Positions 9,137 through 17,411 are shown, counted from the first letter of the stretch. The stretch: DNA of 25,765 bases from an uncultured Bacilli bacterium (GCA_910586635.1 CAJUJA010000013.1:677-26441), one strand, 5' to 3'. Notes: a model not told the origin generated them from the sequence alone. Numbers and translations: made by a program.

Positions 9137-9532
9137 GTGGATAATTATACAAGTTCATTCAATTATACTGCCTTAGGAGCAGCATTAGGAGCGTACACTG
9201 CTGTTATTGCAGTTATTGGAATACTTAGTATTATTGCTATGTGGCGAATTTTTACAAAAGCAGGTAAACCAGGTTGGGCATCAATTATTCCTATTTATAA
9301 CATAGTGGTGATGTTCCAAATTGTAGAATTAAGCCCTTGGTTAATACTATTATTTTTTATTCCAATTGTGAATATTATTGCAATGATTGTACTAGTAATA
9401 ATGATAAATATTAGACTTGCTAAAGCTTTTGATAAAAGTGCAGGATTTGCTATAGGACTAATTTTTCTAAATTCAATATTTATGTTAATATTGGGCTTAG
9501 GAGATTCCAAGTATGTAGGAATATCTAAATAA
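9137..9532 (+). CDS. Small multi-pass membrane protein (DUF5684-like)
   Basis: 131 residues with four hydrophobic segments separated by short loops. The loop after the first helix reads IFTKAGKPGWASIIPIYN, and a later one has RLAKAFDKSAGFAIG. This pattern matches small 'signal-peptidase-neighbour' proteins of the DUF5684 type, for which no function is known. AAGGAGGAGA at 9121-9130 is a very strong ribosome binding site. The GTG at 9137 has proper spacing; an in-frame GTG at 9131 abuts it and is less likely. A TATGAT at 9109-9114 could be a -10 box, but no good -35 is seen, so read-through from upstream is also possible. Confidence 0.8.
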   Translation: MDNYTSSFNYTALGAALGAYTAVIAVIGILSIIAMWRIFTKAGKPGWASIIPIYNIVVMFQIVELSPWLILLFFIPIVNIIAMIVLVIMINIRLAKAFDKSAGFAIGLIFLNSIFMLILGLGDSKYVGISK

Positions 9533-9536
9533 AAAT

Positions 9537-9569
9537 AAATCACTTCAAATTAGAAGTGATTTTCTTTTT
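9537..9569. terminator. Bidirectional intrinsic terminator between convergent genes
   Basis: Perfect 10-bp stem AAATCACTTC (9537-9546) / GAAGTGATTT (9553-9562) with a 6-nt loop. A T-rich run follows on the + strand (TCTTTTTTT), and an A-rich run precedes it, giving a T-tract on the minus strand. It can end both the + gene before it and the minus-strand LCP gene. Confidence 0.88.
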
Positions 9570-9579
9570 TTGGTTATTC

Positions 9580-11571
9580 TTATGGAGTGTTTCCCGAAGA
9601 ACTGGTGTTTCCACCAGATGCGTCACCAGTATTACCTGTTTCGCCCGACTCGCCTGTATCACCAGTATGATCTTTATCATCATCAGGACTCTCTGGTATA
9701 CTTGGTTTTTCTATTGTAGGAGTATCATTTTTATCTTGAGTAGTGTTGTTTGTTGAACTATTATTTTCCTCTTTGCTGCATCTTCCATTCACCTTAGTGA
9801 ATCCCCATTTACATACACAAGATACTCCATCAGCACCTAATTCTTCATTAATTCCACAAGAATTTTTGGTACTAGGTTTGAAGGATTTATATTTAGAGGC
9901 ATTATAGGTTGATTTATAAGGTCCTTCTCCAATTACTTTTTTTTCATAAGGTTCATTAATAGAAAAGCTAAATTTTTTTATCGTTTTATGTTTAGTAAGT
10001 CCAAGATTCATTTTCATGGCCTTTATAATATCATTTTTACTATAGGTATTAGGAACATAGTTATATAATTCCATACGCATTCTTTTATCATAAATCATAG
10101 CACTAGCCCCTTCTAAATATAACTGCTGGATATTAACAATATTAGAACTATTGCTACTTAACCCAATTTTTGTAATATCTTTAGCGACACTATAGAAAGA
10201 TAAGATTTGTTTTGTTGTTAAGTTAGTATCTAAGCTATTGGCTACTGTATTTAAAACATTAGTGAATTGATTCACGCTTCTTAAAGATTTTATTTTTTCA
10301 AGCATAGCCTGAATAACTAGTTGTTGATTTTGACCACGACCAAAGTCTCCGTTGATTAATTGCTTTCTATTTCTAGATAAAACGAGTGCTTCTTCTCCAT
10401 TCAGATGTTGTCTACCTTCTTTAATACAAATTTCAACCTCTCTATTAGAATTGTCAGTACATAAATCTTGAGGAACATCCACATCAATACCATCTAAAGC
10501 ATCTACTAGTTTTACTAATCCCTTGAAATTAATTTTTGCGTAGTAATCAATATTTACATCAAAGAAATCCTCAATCGTATTAATCATACAATCATTTCCA
10601 TAAGCAGCCGCATGGGTGATTTTATTTTCATCTTTACTAGGCCAGCAGGCAATTGGAACATAACTATCTCTTGGGATGGATAACATGGTTGCGTTTAAAG
10701 TTTTCGGATTAAAAGTAATTAAGATTAAAGAATCTCCATTAGCAACTGCATTCTTGGTTAAAACCTCATCTGTAGAATCAATTCCCATTAGAAGAATAGT
10801 AAAGGGCTCTTTTACTGATTTTCCAGTAGATTCTGTTTCTGATTTAGAAGTTTCTGATTTTAACATTTTCTTTTCTTTGCTTGTAATAATTTTAGTTTCC
10901 TCTTGAATATTTTCATATCCGGCAATATTTCCATAAATACTTGGATAATCAGTAGATAGGAAAATGGCATTTACATCCTTAGTATATAAATCAGAAATCA
11001 TTTCGGTATAACTTTCATACTTGACTAATCGATTATCCTCGTTTAAGCTCTCATCTTTGATAATCTCCTGAGGAATAATATATCCCTCCGGAGAGGTTTT
11101 ATCTTTTAGTATACCAATTTTATAGTCCTGAATCTCTTTAGCTTTTGTTATCTCATTATCTTTTAGTACTACTAAACTAGAAGAATAGGTGACATATTTT
11201 TTATTAATATTACTAATCGTTCCATAAAAATAGGAAATCGCATAACCGATTAGGAAACAAAGGATAGAGTAGATAATTAAAAAGATAATAAATCCAATTC
11301 TTTTAGATGGTTTCTTCTTTTTCTTTTTTTGAGGTTTATCTTTCCACACCAGTCTCATTTTAATAAATAAAATGAAATCAATCAGTACTAAAGCTCCCAT
11401 TGCAATATATCTGATGGTATCTTCGACTCCATTTAATTTAAAAATATTATAAATTAAAAATCCACTAGATATTATAGATACCATAAAAAATATAAGTGCT
11501 ACAACACTAGATTTCTTTCTTTTCTTTTTTTCTTGAGATGGTTCCTCGAGAATTTCAATCTTTTCTTTCAT
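9580..11571 (-). CDS. LytR-CpsA-Psr (LCP) family wall-polymer transferase with Cys-rich C-terminal cassette
   Basis: 663 residues. Three N-terminal membrane helices (about 23-43, 54-71 and 94-115) with a very basic cytoplasmic loop are followed by an extracellular spacer, then the LCP domain (about 255-430). LCP hallmarks are NGDSLILITFNP (D280), SIPRDS (R301), the middle LVDALDGIDVDVP, and LSRNRKQLINGDFGRGQNQQ. LCP enzymes move teichoic acid or capsule from undecaprenyl carriers to peptidoglycan. After an alpha-rich stretch, a compact four-Cys cassette (C572, C585, C587, C598; CVCKWGF then GRC) resembles part of an EGF-like fold. It is followed by an Asn/Thr-rich linker and a Gly-Thr-Ser tail (about 635-663). 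GGAGGGG lies 5 nt before the start, and a perfect promoter lies upstream. The C-terminal additions are unusual for the family. Confidence 0.92.
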   Translation of the reverse strand: MKEKIEILEEPSQEKKKRKKSSVVALIFFMVSIISSGFLIYNIFKLNGVEDTIRYIAMGALVLIDFILFIKMRLVWKDKPQKKKKKKPSKRIGFIIFLIIYSILCFLIGYAISYFYGTISNINKKYVTYSSSLVVLKDNEITKAKEIQDYKIGILKDKTSPEGYIIPQEIIKDESLNEDNRLVKYESYTEMISDLYTKDVNAIFLSTDYPSIYGNIAGYENIQEETKIITSKEKKMLKSETSKSETESTGKSVKEPFTILLMGIDSTDEVLTKNAVANGDSLILITFNPKTLNATMLSIPRDSYVPIACWPSKDENKITHAAAYGNDCMINTIEDFFDVNIDYYAKINFKGLVKLVDALDGIDVDVPQDLCTDNSNREVEICIKEGRQHLNGEEALVLSRNRKQLINGDFGRGQNQQLVIQAMLEKIKSLRSVNQFTNVLNTVANSLDTNLTTKQILSFYSVAKDITKIGLSSNSSNIVNIQQLYLEGASAMIYDKRMRMELYNYVPNTYSKNDIIKAMKMNLGLTKHKTIKKFSFSINEPYEKKVIGEGPYKSTYNASKYKSFKPSTKNSCGINEELGADGVSCVCKWGFTKVNGRCSKEENNSSTNNTTQDKNDTPTIEKPSIPESPDDDKDHTGDTGESGETGNTGDASGGNTSSSGNTP

Positions 11572-11608
11572 ATTTGCCCCTCCAAATCTTCTTTAATCAC
11601 TATTTATT

Positions 11609-11637
11609 ATTATACAAAAAAATTAGGGTGTTTTCAA
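11609..11637 (-). promoter_or_regulatory. Sigma-A promoter of the LCP gene
   Basis: On the minus strand, TTGAAA (11637-11632), a 17-nt spacer and TATAAT (11614-11609) are perfectly arranged. Transcription should start near 11602, giving a leader of about 30 nt before the ATG at 11571. Confidence 0.87.
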
Positions 11638-11765
11638 CTATATTATGTAATTTATAATAGAGAAAGAAGAGTTTTAAATAGGAGCTTAATGATTTTGTGA
11701 TTGTCAACATAATGTAAAACGAAATTTAATTTACATAAAAGTAAGTCAAGAATTTGTAAATTTGA

Positions 11766-11771
11766 TATAAT
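11766..11771 (+). promoter_or_regulatory. -10 element of the autolysin gene
   Basis: Perfect TATAAT at 11766-11771, 28 nt before ATG 11799. No recognisable -35 lies 16-18 nt upstream, unlike the neighbouring promoters, so an activator or another sigma factor may be needed. That is inference. The rest of the 227-nt divergent region (11572-11798) shows no ORF and no strong hairpin. Confidence 0.5.
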
Positions 11772-11798
11772 AAAATTAAAATAATGGAGGTGTTAGGC

Positions 11799-14700
11799 AT
11801 GAATAAAAAAATAATTTTAGGTTTTTTCCTTTTTCTATTTTTTATTTATCCGAGTAATGGGAAAGCCTTGTCATCTTCGGAATATCAAAAAAGACATAAT
11901 TGCAGTAATTTTGAACTTGCTAGAGCTGAATCAAACGGAAGTGCCACCAAAATTGGATGTTATAATACTTATCAAGATGCGAAACAGGCAATGAATGGAA
12001 ATAGTAATCAGAATTTGTTTATCTTTGATGAAAGGGGAACTACTAAGATAGTAGATGCTAAATACGCTTTAGTTGATTTAACGGTAAATAATCTTACATA
12101 CTTTTACGAAAGTGCAACTTTAACTACTAGACTTTATATGGCTGTTAATACATCATCATCCTATGGAGGAGTAGATGCAGCATTTATCGATGTGAATGCT
12201 TCTAATTTTGCAGCAAAGGTTAAAATAGCTAACTTTACGGGTTGGATTGCAAAAGAAAACTATGAAATTGTTCCTCTTGTTTGGGTAAAATCAAAGAGTT
12301 CTTATACAATAACCAATCAATCCATAAAGCATAATTATGTTGCCAAAATTCAAAATAGTTATAGTGGTAGTAGTGGTTCAACCATCGGACCTAAGCCAGA
12401 TGGAATACCTGCGGGAACCTATTATAGTTATGATGGACATTATTTCTATAATAGTCTTACCACCATGCTAAATGATTATAAAAATAATACTTATAATCAT
12501 GCAATTAATAAAAATAATCCATATTATAATTATTATATGTACTTATCGAACCACACAAAAACCACTTATTCTTCTTTTAATATTGATGAGTATATAAGAA
12601 ATACATTAGGATATACAAAAGGTGTTTATAGTAATAAGGCGTACAATGGAGCTAGTAGACTATATGGTCAGGGGCAATACTTCTATAATACACAACAGGT
12701 TTATGGAGTAAATGCTTTACTATCTTTTAGTTTAAGTAGAAATGAAACAGGAAATGGACGTAGTAATTTAGCTATTAATAAAAATAATGGGTTTGGCTTA
12801 AATGCTGTAGATACCAATCCTACTCAAAGTTCAGATTGGTACCCAACCTTTTCTAAAAGTATTTTTGGGTATGCTTCTAAGTGGGCATCTTATAGTTATA
12901 GTTATGCAACAGATTGGAGATATTTTGGACCTGCTTTTGGAGATAAACAAAATGGTATGAATGTAAAATATGCAACCGATGCTTATTGGAGTGAAAAAAT
13001 GGCTGCCAATTATTATAATTTTGATAAGAGTAAAGGGTTAAATGATTATAATTATTATCAATTGGGTGTTATCACAACACCTACAAAAGCCTATTTTGGC
13101 TCATCAACAACTTCAAAAATAATTTATGAATATCCAGAGCCAGAAGATCAGGTAGTAATTGTAGGAGAAGTTGGCTCTTGGTATAAAGTAGTAAGTGATA
13201 TCAATATTGATAAAAACGGAAACAAAGTTGGTAATAATTCAGACTATACCAAACCATATAATTGGAATAGTAGTTATGTTTATGTAGAAAAAAGTAAAGT
13301 AAGACTCATAAACAAAGGAAAAAATGGGTTTATAGCACCTACTAGTGTAACGAATTATCAGGATAGTAATTATACATATGATTTATATATTGAAGATAAT
13401 ACTTTAAAACCAAAGGTAGCCATTACCACAAAAGAGACCAACTATTATTATGACGCTGCCTTAACATCAAAGAAGAATCAAAAGGTACTAAAAGATAAAT
13501 GGATTATGGTATATAGTGCTTGTTATGATAGTAGTGGTAGGGTTATTTCTTATTTAGTAACTTCTGATTATAAATATGATCAAAAAGAATGGGTTCCTGC
13601 TGATTCGATTAAATTTATTACAAGTGGTTATGGAAAAGTAACTGTAATTCCAACAGGTGCTTATGCATGGGTAAACTCTTCTGCCCATAATCGTTCAGAT
13701 ACTGTGATTGGAGGACAATTTACTTATTCCTATGTACCTTTAATGACATCAGTAAATTCAGATGGCAAACTTTGGTATAAAGTTCCAGTGAACTTAGAAG
13801 GAACAGCAAACTCGATTGGATATATTTTAGCAAGTGACTCAGATATGCGGGTAGACTTAACAATGAGTTATGCCACTAACAACAATCCAATAATTTCTGC
13901 TAGTAATAAAACTCTTGTTCAAGGATCCAAATATAATCCGTTAGATGGAGTTAGTGCAACTGATCCAGAAGATGGCAATATCACATCTAAAATCAAGGTA
14001 ATAACGAATACCGTCGATATAAATAAAGTAGGTAGTTATAAAGTTGTTTATAGTGTGACGGATAAAGATAATGCTACTGTTACGAAAGAGATTACTATAA
14101 CCGTTATAAAAAATGAATCACCAGTTATTCAAGCTAGCAATAAAACAATTAAACTAAATTCTAAATTTAATGAATTAAGCGGTGTTACTGCTACAGATAA
14201 AGAAGATGGAGATCTTACTAAAAATATCAAAGTAATAGAAAATACAGTTAATACAAAAGTAATTGGAAATTATAAAGTAACTTATCAAGTAATAGATAGC
14301 TATGGAAATCAAGTTACCAAAACCATTACTATCAAAGTAGATGATATACCATTAGAAAAGAAATCAGGTAGATTTGATTTACATTTCTTGAAAAAATCTT
14401 CAAATAAACTAATTATCAAAGGGTATTCTACTATTGATGGAATTCATAATGATTTAAACACGAATATCAGTTATCAATTAATCTTTGAAAATATCGATAA
14501 TGGTAAGGTCTATAAACAAGATTTAGAAAGGGTAGAGAATAGTTTTAATATTCCATATAATGTACCGTCCAATGATAAATATAATTATAAATATTCCTGG
14601 TTTGAGGGAGAAGTTTTAGTTGATAAAATACCTAGTGGAGATTATAAAATGTATATAGAAGCATTTAATGAATCATATTATTCTAAAAATATTATAAGTA

Positions 14701-15290
14701 ATCAGTTATATAATGAACAGGTAGCAATTTATGAAACAAGTTCTAAATATGTATTAACTAGAAATAATTATTTTAGTCCTACTCGTGATTTAGAATTAGT
14801 TATCAGAGATCAAAAACTAGCAAATAAAACAACAGATGCCCTATCTAATCAATATGGACAATATGAGGATTTGAAATTTGTAAATAATAAACTATATATA
14901 TATGGTAACGCTTTCAGCACAGGAATGAATTTATCGAATTCGGTTAAAGTAACAAGAAAAATCATATTTGAAAACAAAAACACTTATCAATCGTATAGTT
15001 ATAACCTATCAAAGGCAACCAAAAAACTCTATGAAGTAAAACTGCCAGTTTCTGATAAACTTTCAAAAGAAAATGCATGGTATGAAGGAACCCTAGATAT
15101 TAGTAATTTAGATGTAGGAGAGTATAGTATTTATATCACAACAGCATCCAATGTAGAAGATATTGGAGAGCTCAATGAACAGTTATTTAGAGATTTAGAA
15201 AAAGTAAAGGCTACGATAAATAATAAGAAATATCAGTTTAGAGTCAATTATAATAAACGTTATAGAGTGGAATTAATAATTACAAAATAG
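11799..15290 (+). CDS. Secreted modular N-acetylglucosaminidase autolysin
   Basis: 1163 residues. A signal peptide (about 1-23, ending SNGKA) is followed by an N-terminal region of about 250 residues. A glucosaminidase domain (about 285-425) follows, with SRNETGNGRSNLA and NNGFGLNAVD around the likely catalytic Glu, E316. Beta-rich SH3-like segments fill about 425-685. Two tandem Ig-like repeats of the DUF5011 type follow (about 693-768 and 773-847; each has ASNKT, ATDxEDG and GxYKVxY). The C-terminus carries two further diverged copies of an unrecognised module, each ending in a WFEG/WYEG motif and a GDY/GEY strand. It should cleave peptidoglycan glycan strands outside the cell. No LPXTG is seen, so attachment may rely on the C-terminal repeats. 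The start is ATG 11799 (GGAGGT 7 nt upstream); ATG 11784 overlaps that site and is rejected. Confidence 0.9.
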   Translation: MNKKIILGFFLFLFFIYPSNGKALSSSEYQKRHNCSNFELARAESNGSATKIGCYNTYQDAKQAMNGNSNQNLFIFDERGTTKIVDAKYALVDLTVNNLTYFYESATLTTRLYMAVNTSSSYGGVDAAFIDVNASNFAAKVKIANFTGWIAKENYEIVPLVWVKSKSSYTITNQSIKHNYVAKIQNSYSGSSGSTIGPKPDGIPAGTYYSYDGHYFYNSLTTMLNDYKNNTYNHAINKNNPYYNYYMYLSNHTKTTYSSFNIDEYIRNTLGYTKGVYSNKAYNGASRLYGQGQYFYNTQQVYGVNALLSFSLSRNETGNGRSNLAINKNNGFGLNAVDTNPTQSSDWYPTFSKSIFGYASKWASYSYSYATDWRYFGPAFGDKQNGMNVKYATDAYWSEKMAANYYNFDKSKGLNDYNYYQLGVITTPTKAYFGSSTTSKIIYEYPEPEDQVVIVGEVGSWYKVVSDINIDKNGNKVGNNSDYTKPYNWNSSYVYVEKSKVRLINKGKNGFIAPTSVTNYQDSNYTYDLYIEDNTLKPKVAITTKETNYYYDAALTSKKNQKVLKDKWIMVYSACYDSSGRVISYLVTSDYKYDQKEWVPADSIKFITSGYGKVTVIPTGAYAWVNSSAHNRSDTVIGGQFTYSYVPLMTSVNSDGKLWYKVPVNLEGTANSIGYILASDSDMRVDLTMSYATNNNPIISASNKTLVQGSKYNPLDGVSATDPEDGNITSKIKVITNTVDINKVGSYKVVYSVTDKDNATVTKEITITVIKNESPVIQASNKTIKLNSKFNELSGVTATDKEDGDLTKNIKVIENTVNTKVIGNYKVTYQVIDSYGNQVTKTITIKVDDIPLEKKSGRFDLHFLKKSSNKLIIKGYSTIDGIHNDLNTNISYQLIFENIDNGKVYKQDLERVENSFNIPYNVPSNDKYNYKYSWFEGEVLVDKIPSGDYKMYIEAFNESYYSKNIISNQLYNEQVAIYETSSKYVLTRNNYFSPTRDLELVIRDQKLANKTTDALSNQYGQYEDLKFVNNKLYIYGNAFSTGMNLSNSVKVTRKIIFENKNTYQSYSYNLSKATKKLYEVKLPVSDKLSKENAWYEGTLDISNLDVGEYSIYITTASNVEDIGELNEQLFRDLEKVKATINNKKYQFRVNYNKRYRVELIITK

Positions 15291-15307
15291 TTTTTAGGGA
15301 GGAGAAT

Positions 15308-15562
15308 ATGGAACAAAGAGTAGTAAAACCATTTACAATATGGAGGCATTTTAAAGGAACAAAAGCTTTAGTCATTACAGTAGCGAAACACAGTGAGACA
15401 AACGAGGATTTAGTTGTTTACCAATGCATGGATAATCATGAAAAGACGAATCATCAAGATGGAATTTATGCTAGACCCTTAGATATGTTCTTATCTGAGG
15501 TAGATCATGAAAAATATCCTGATGTAGTACAGAAGTATCGTTTTGAAGAAATTACAAACTAA
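15308..15562 (+). CDS. DUF1653 domain protein
   Basis: 84 residues covering a complete DUF1653 domain: it opens with a WRHFKG element, has the VVYQC strand, then IYARPLDMFLSEVD and ends KYRFE. This small domain is widespread in bacteria and has no established function. AGGGAGGAG precedes the ATG. The gene lies 17 nt after the autolysin stop without a promoter of its own and is followed by a strong terminator, so it is the last gene of the autolysin transcript. Confidence 0.9.
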   Translation: MEQRVVKPFTIWRHFKGTKALVITVAKHSETNEDLVVYQCMDNHEKTNHQDGIYARPLDMFLSEVDHEKYPDVVQKYRFEEITN

Positions 15563-15574
15563 TATTAGAATAAT

Positions 15575-15600
15575 AAAAATAGACCTCAGGGTCTATTTTT
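15575..15600 (+). terminator. Intrinsic terminator after the DUF1653 gene
   Basis: Perfect 11-bp stem AAAAATAGACC (15575-15585) / GGTCTATTTTT (15590-15600) with a 4-nt loop. The right arm supplies the T-tract. Confidence 0.87.
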
Positions 15601-15601
15601 G

Positions 15602-15610
15602 TGCTATAAT
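15602..15610 (+). promoter_or_regulatory. Extended -10 promoter candidate for the repair-gene run
   Basis: TGCTATAAT at 15602-15610 is a perfect TGn-TATAAT extended -10, immediately after the terminator; no -35 match is needed or seen. It would give a leader of about 105 nt before ATG 15724. That leader is AT-rich and shows no ORF and no riboswitch-like fold that I can recognise. Confidence 0.55.
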
Positions 15611-15723
15611 GAATAGGAAAGAAAGTTATATGAGAAAATAAAAAATATTAAATAACAAATGATAAGAACTACTACATCATTTAAAAATATACTATTTTTT
15701 GATTAGTTAAGGATGGATTTAAA

Positions 15724-15978
15724 ATGAAAACAGATTTAATTACGATACCTAATGTAGGTAAAAATACAAAACAAGATTTACTAAATATAGGAATTCATTA
15801 TGTAGAGGATTTAAAGGGAAAAAATCCAGAAGAGTTATATTTAAAGGATTGTCAGTATAAGGGTTATAGGGAAGATCGTTGTCAGTTGTATGTATTTAGA
15901 ATGGCTGTTTACTATGCAGAAAATACCACATGGGAAGAGGAAAAACTAAAATGGTGGTATTGGAAAGATAAGTCATGA
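15724..15978 (+). CDS. Helix-hairpin-helix protein, Cdd1/'pathogenicity locus' family
   Basis: 84 residues. The N-terminal helix-hairpin-helix (IPNVGKNTKQDLLNIGI) is followed by DLKGKNPEELY, a DRCQLYVFRMAVYYAE helix and a Trp-rich end (KWWYWKD). This is the pattern of the small Cdd1 family, also called 'pathogenicity locus'. HhH motifs bind DNA non-specifically and fit a DNA-repair setting, but no biochemical function is established for the family. AAGGATGG lies about 7 nt before the ATG. It is the first gene of a run that includes alkyl-DNA repair genes. Confidence 0.87.
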   Translation: MKTDLITIPNVGKNTKQDLLNIGIHYVEDLKGKNPEELYLKDCQYKGYREDRCQLYVFRMAVYYAENTTWEEEKLKWWYWKDKS

Positions 15979-16017
15979 AAAAAGAATTTAGTTGTTGTTG
16001 ATAAAGGTGTAAGCAAA

Positions 16018-16278
16018 GTGATTATTATGGATTACAAAAAAATGGTATTAAAGAATTTAGAAAAAGTTCATACGACAAAAATGGGAAGCGAAAGAATTAA
16101 AAAAAATCTTAGATTAAATACAGATGATGTAGTGGATTATTGTAAGAAAAAGATAGCAAATGATAGGTGTAACATTTATAAACAGGGTAAGAACTGGTAT
16201 TGTGAAATAGAAAATATTATCATTACGATTCATGCTCATAGTTATACAATTATCACTGCACATATAGTAAAACAATGA
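16018..16278 (+). CDS. DUF3781 family small protein
   Basis: 86 residues closely matching the DUF3781 pattern: KVHTTKMGSERIKKNLRL, then a DVVDYCKKKI helix, KQGKNWYCEIENI and a HSYTIITAH end. Function is unknown. The GTG at 16018 has an AGGTG site 8 nt upstream. The ATG at 16027 (giving MDYKKMV) is the alternative and looks more typical for the family but lies 17 nt from that site. It sits between the HhH gene and the alkyltransferase genes, most likely in one transcript. Confidence 0.85.
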   Translation: MIIMDYKKMVLKNLEKVHTTKMGSERIKKNLRLNTDDVVDYCKKKIANDRCNIYKQGKNWYCEIENIIITIHAHSYTIITAHIVKQ

Positions 16279-16306
16279 ACTAAGTCAAGAACGAGGTGTT
16301 AAAAAT

Positions 16307-16808
16307 ATGATATTTGCTTCATATTATCAATCTCCTATTGGAATCTTTCTGATTGTATCTAGGGCTAATAAAATCATTGGTGTATGGCAAAAAGACCAAA
16401 AACATTATTTGGAAAATATAGAAGAAGAAATCATAATATCGGATCAAATTCCAGTAATTATCCAAACGAAGAAATGGTTAGATCAATACTTTAATGGAGA
16501 AAAACCTAATATAGAATAATTAGTATTAAATCCAATGGGAAGTGACTTTAGAAAAATGGTTTGGAAAATACTTACGAATTCCTTATGGAACAGTGACCAC
16601 TTATAAAAAAATCTCTGAAATGGTTGCAAAAGAAATGAATTTGGAGCATATGTCTGCCCAAGCTGTTGGGAATGCTATTGGACATAATCCGATTTCTATT
16701 ATTATTCCTTGTCATAGGGTAATTGGTACCAACGGATCTTTGATAGGATACGCTGGAGGTTTAGGCCAAAAGGCTTATTTATTAAATCACGAGAAAGAGG
16801 ATGAATGA
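16307..16808 (+). pseudogene. ogt: Broken methylated-DNA-protein-cysteine methyltransferase
   Basis: Remnant of an O6-alkylguanine-DNA alkyltransferase with both the N-terminal domain and the DNA-binding/active-site domain. The first 70 codons (SPIGIFLIVS ... YFNGEKPNIE) end at TAA 16517-16519, where a sense codon is expected. The same frame continues past the stop with good family sequence (LVLNPMGSDFRKMVWKILT). The reading frame then shifts between about 16571 and 16578 (net -2 or +1) into IPYGTVTTYKKISEMVAKE and the active site IIPCHRVIGTNG. The second frame is closed upstream by TAG 16521-16523, so one shift cannot rescue the gene. Two lesions about 55 nt apart indicate a genuine pseudogene more than a single read error. 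Total coding length fits a normal gene of about 165 codons. Confidence 0.88.
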
Positions 16809-17109
16809 TTATATGGATAAAGATTTGATTGATTTAGTATTATCTATTGTTTCAGAGATTCCAAAAGGATCTGTTGCAACATATGGGCAAATCGCTTATT
16901 TAGCAGATAGACCTAAAAATGCAAGATTGATAGGAAAAATATTAAGTGTATCAGAATATTTTGGAGAGTATCCTTGCCATAGAGTAGTCAATCATAAGGG
17001 GAGAATTGCTCCCTGTTTTAAAGAACAGAAAAATTTTCTTCAACTAGAAGGGATAGAATTTAAAGATGAGATTCATGTGAATTTAGAAAAACATAAATGG
17101 AAAATATAA
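16801..17109 (+). CDS. Single-domain MGMT family protein (alkyltransferase-like, active-site Cys kept)
   Basis: 102 residues covering only the C-terminal winged-helix domain of the O6-methylguanine methyltransferase family: IPKGSVATYGQIA, a recognition-helix region around ARLIGKILS, and YPCHRVVNHKGRIAP with the Cys at C59. Alkyltransferase-like (ATL) proteins have Trp or Ala there, so this one keeps a possible alkyl acceptor. It could repair alkyl-DNA directly or flag lesions for excision repair. It overlaps the end of the broken ogt by 8 nt (ATGAATGA). The AGAGG site abuts ATG 16801, so in-frame ATG 16813 may be the true start. Confidence 0.88.
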   Translation: MNDYMDKDLIDLVLSIVSEIPKGSVATYGQIAYLADRPKNARLIGKILSVSEYFGEYPCHRVVNHKGRIAPCFKEQKNFLQLEGIEFKDEIHVNLEKHKWKI

Positions 17110-17193
17110 CAGATAAAAATGCGTTTTCTATTCTAAAAATAAATTGAAAGATTTAAAAAATGATTGTTTCTATAAACGTTTAGGAGATAGAAT

Positions 17194-17397
17194 ATGAGTA
17201 AGTATGAACCATTATGGAGATATTTAAAAGAAAATAATAAGGATAATTATAAATTATCCTATGAAGAAATTAAAAATATTTTAGGTTTTGAGATTGATCA
17301 CTCATTCTTAACTTATAAAGGCGAAGCAAAAGATTATAAGTATGAAGTAAGTAAAATATCACTAAAAGAGAAAATGGTGACCTTTACTAAAATATAA
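17194..17397 (+). CDS. Small conserved protein of unknown function
   Basis: 67 residues with a Trp/Tyr N-terminus (KYEPLWRYLKEN), a helical LSYEEIKNILGF segment and IDHSFLTYKGEAKDYKYEV ending in a basic strand. The helix-turn-helix-like order followed by a short beta hairpin recalls very small winged-helix-like proteins common in Firmicutes genomes, but no function is established and I give no family name with confidence. TAGGAG lies 7 nt before the ATG. It occurs 84 nt after the MGMT-family gene and may share its transcript. Confidence 0.75.
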   Translation: MSKYEPLWRYLKENNKDNYKLSYEEIKNILGFEIDHSFLTYKGEAKDYKYEVSKISLKEKMVTFTKI

Positions 17398-17411
17398 TTT
17401 AGTATTATAAA
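17383..17411 (+). promoter_or_regulatory. Possible promoter for the radical-SAM pair
   Basis: TTTACT at 17383-17388, a 17-nt spacer and TATAAA at 17406-17411, overlapping the end of the preceding small gene. The hexamers are imperfect, and AT-rich sequence yields such matches by chance. Confidence 0.35.

Noticed and set aside
9582..9670. Collagen-like Gly-X-Thr repeat at the LCP C-terminus
   Set aside because: Only about five regular triplets, too few for a triple helix; more likely a flexible tail.
9295..9756. Open frames on minus (9295-9543) and plus (9556-9756) around the convergent terminator
   Set aside because: They overlap real genes and the terminator; their composition is that of antisense translation, with no start signals.
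10676..10906. Plus-strand frame within the LCP gene
   Set aside because: Antisense to the LCP domain, with no ribosome binding site.
15611..15723. Riboswitch or small RNA in the leader before 15724
   Set aside because: AT-rich with no convincing paired stems or known conserved core.
16307..16808. Programmed frameshift or two separate functional proteins at ogt
   Set aside because: A TAA and a separate frame change are both needed to be overcome, the second frame has its own upstream TAG, and no slippery site is evident.
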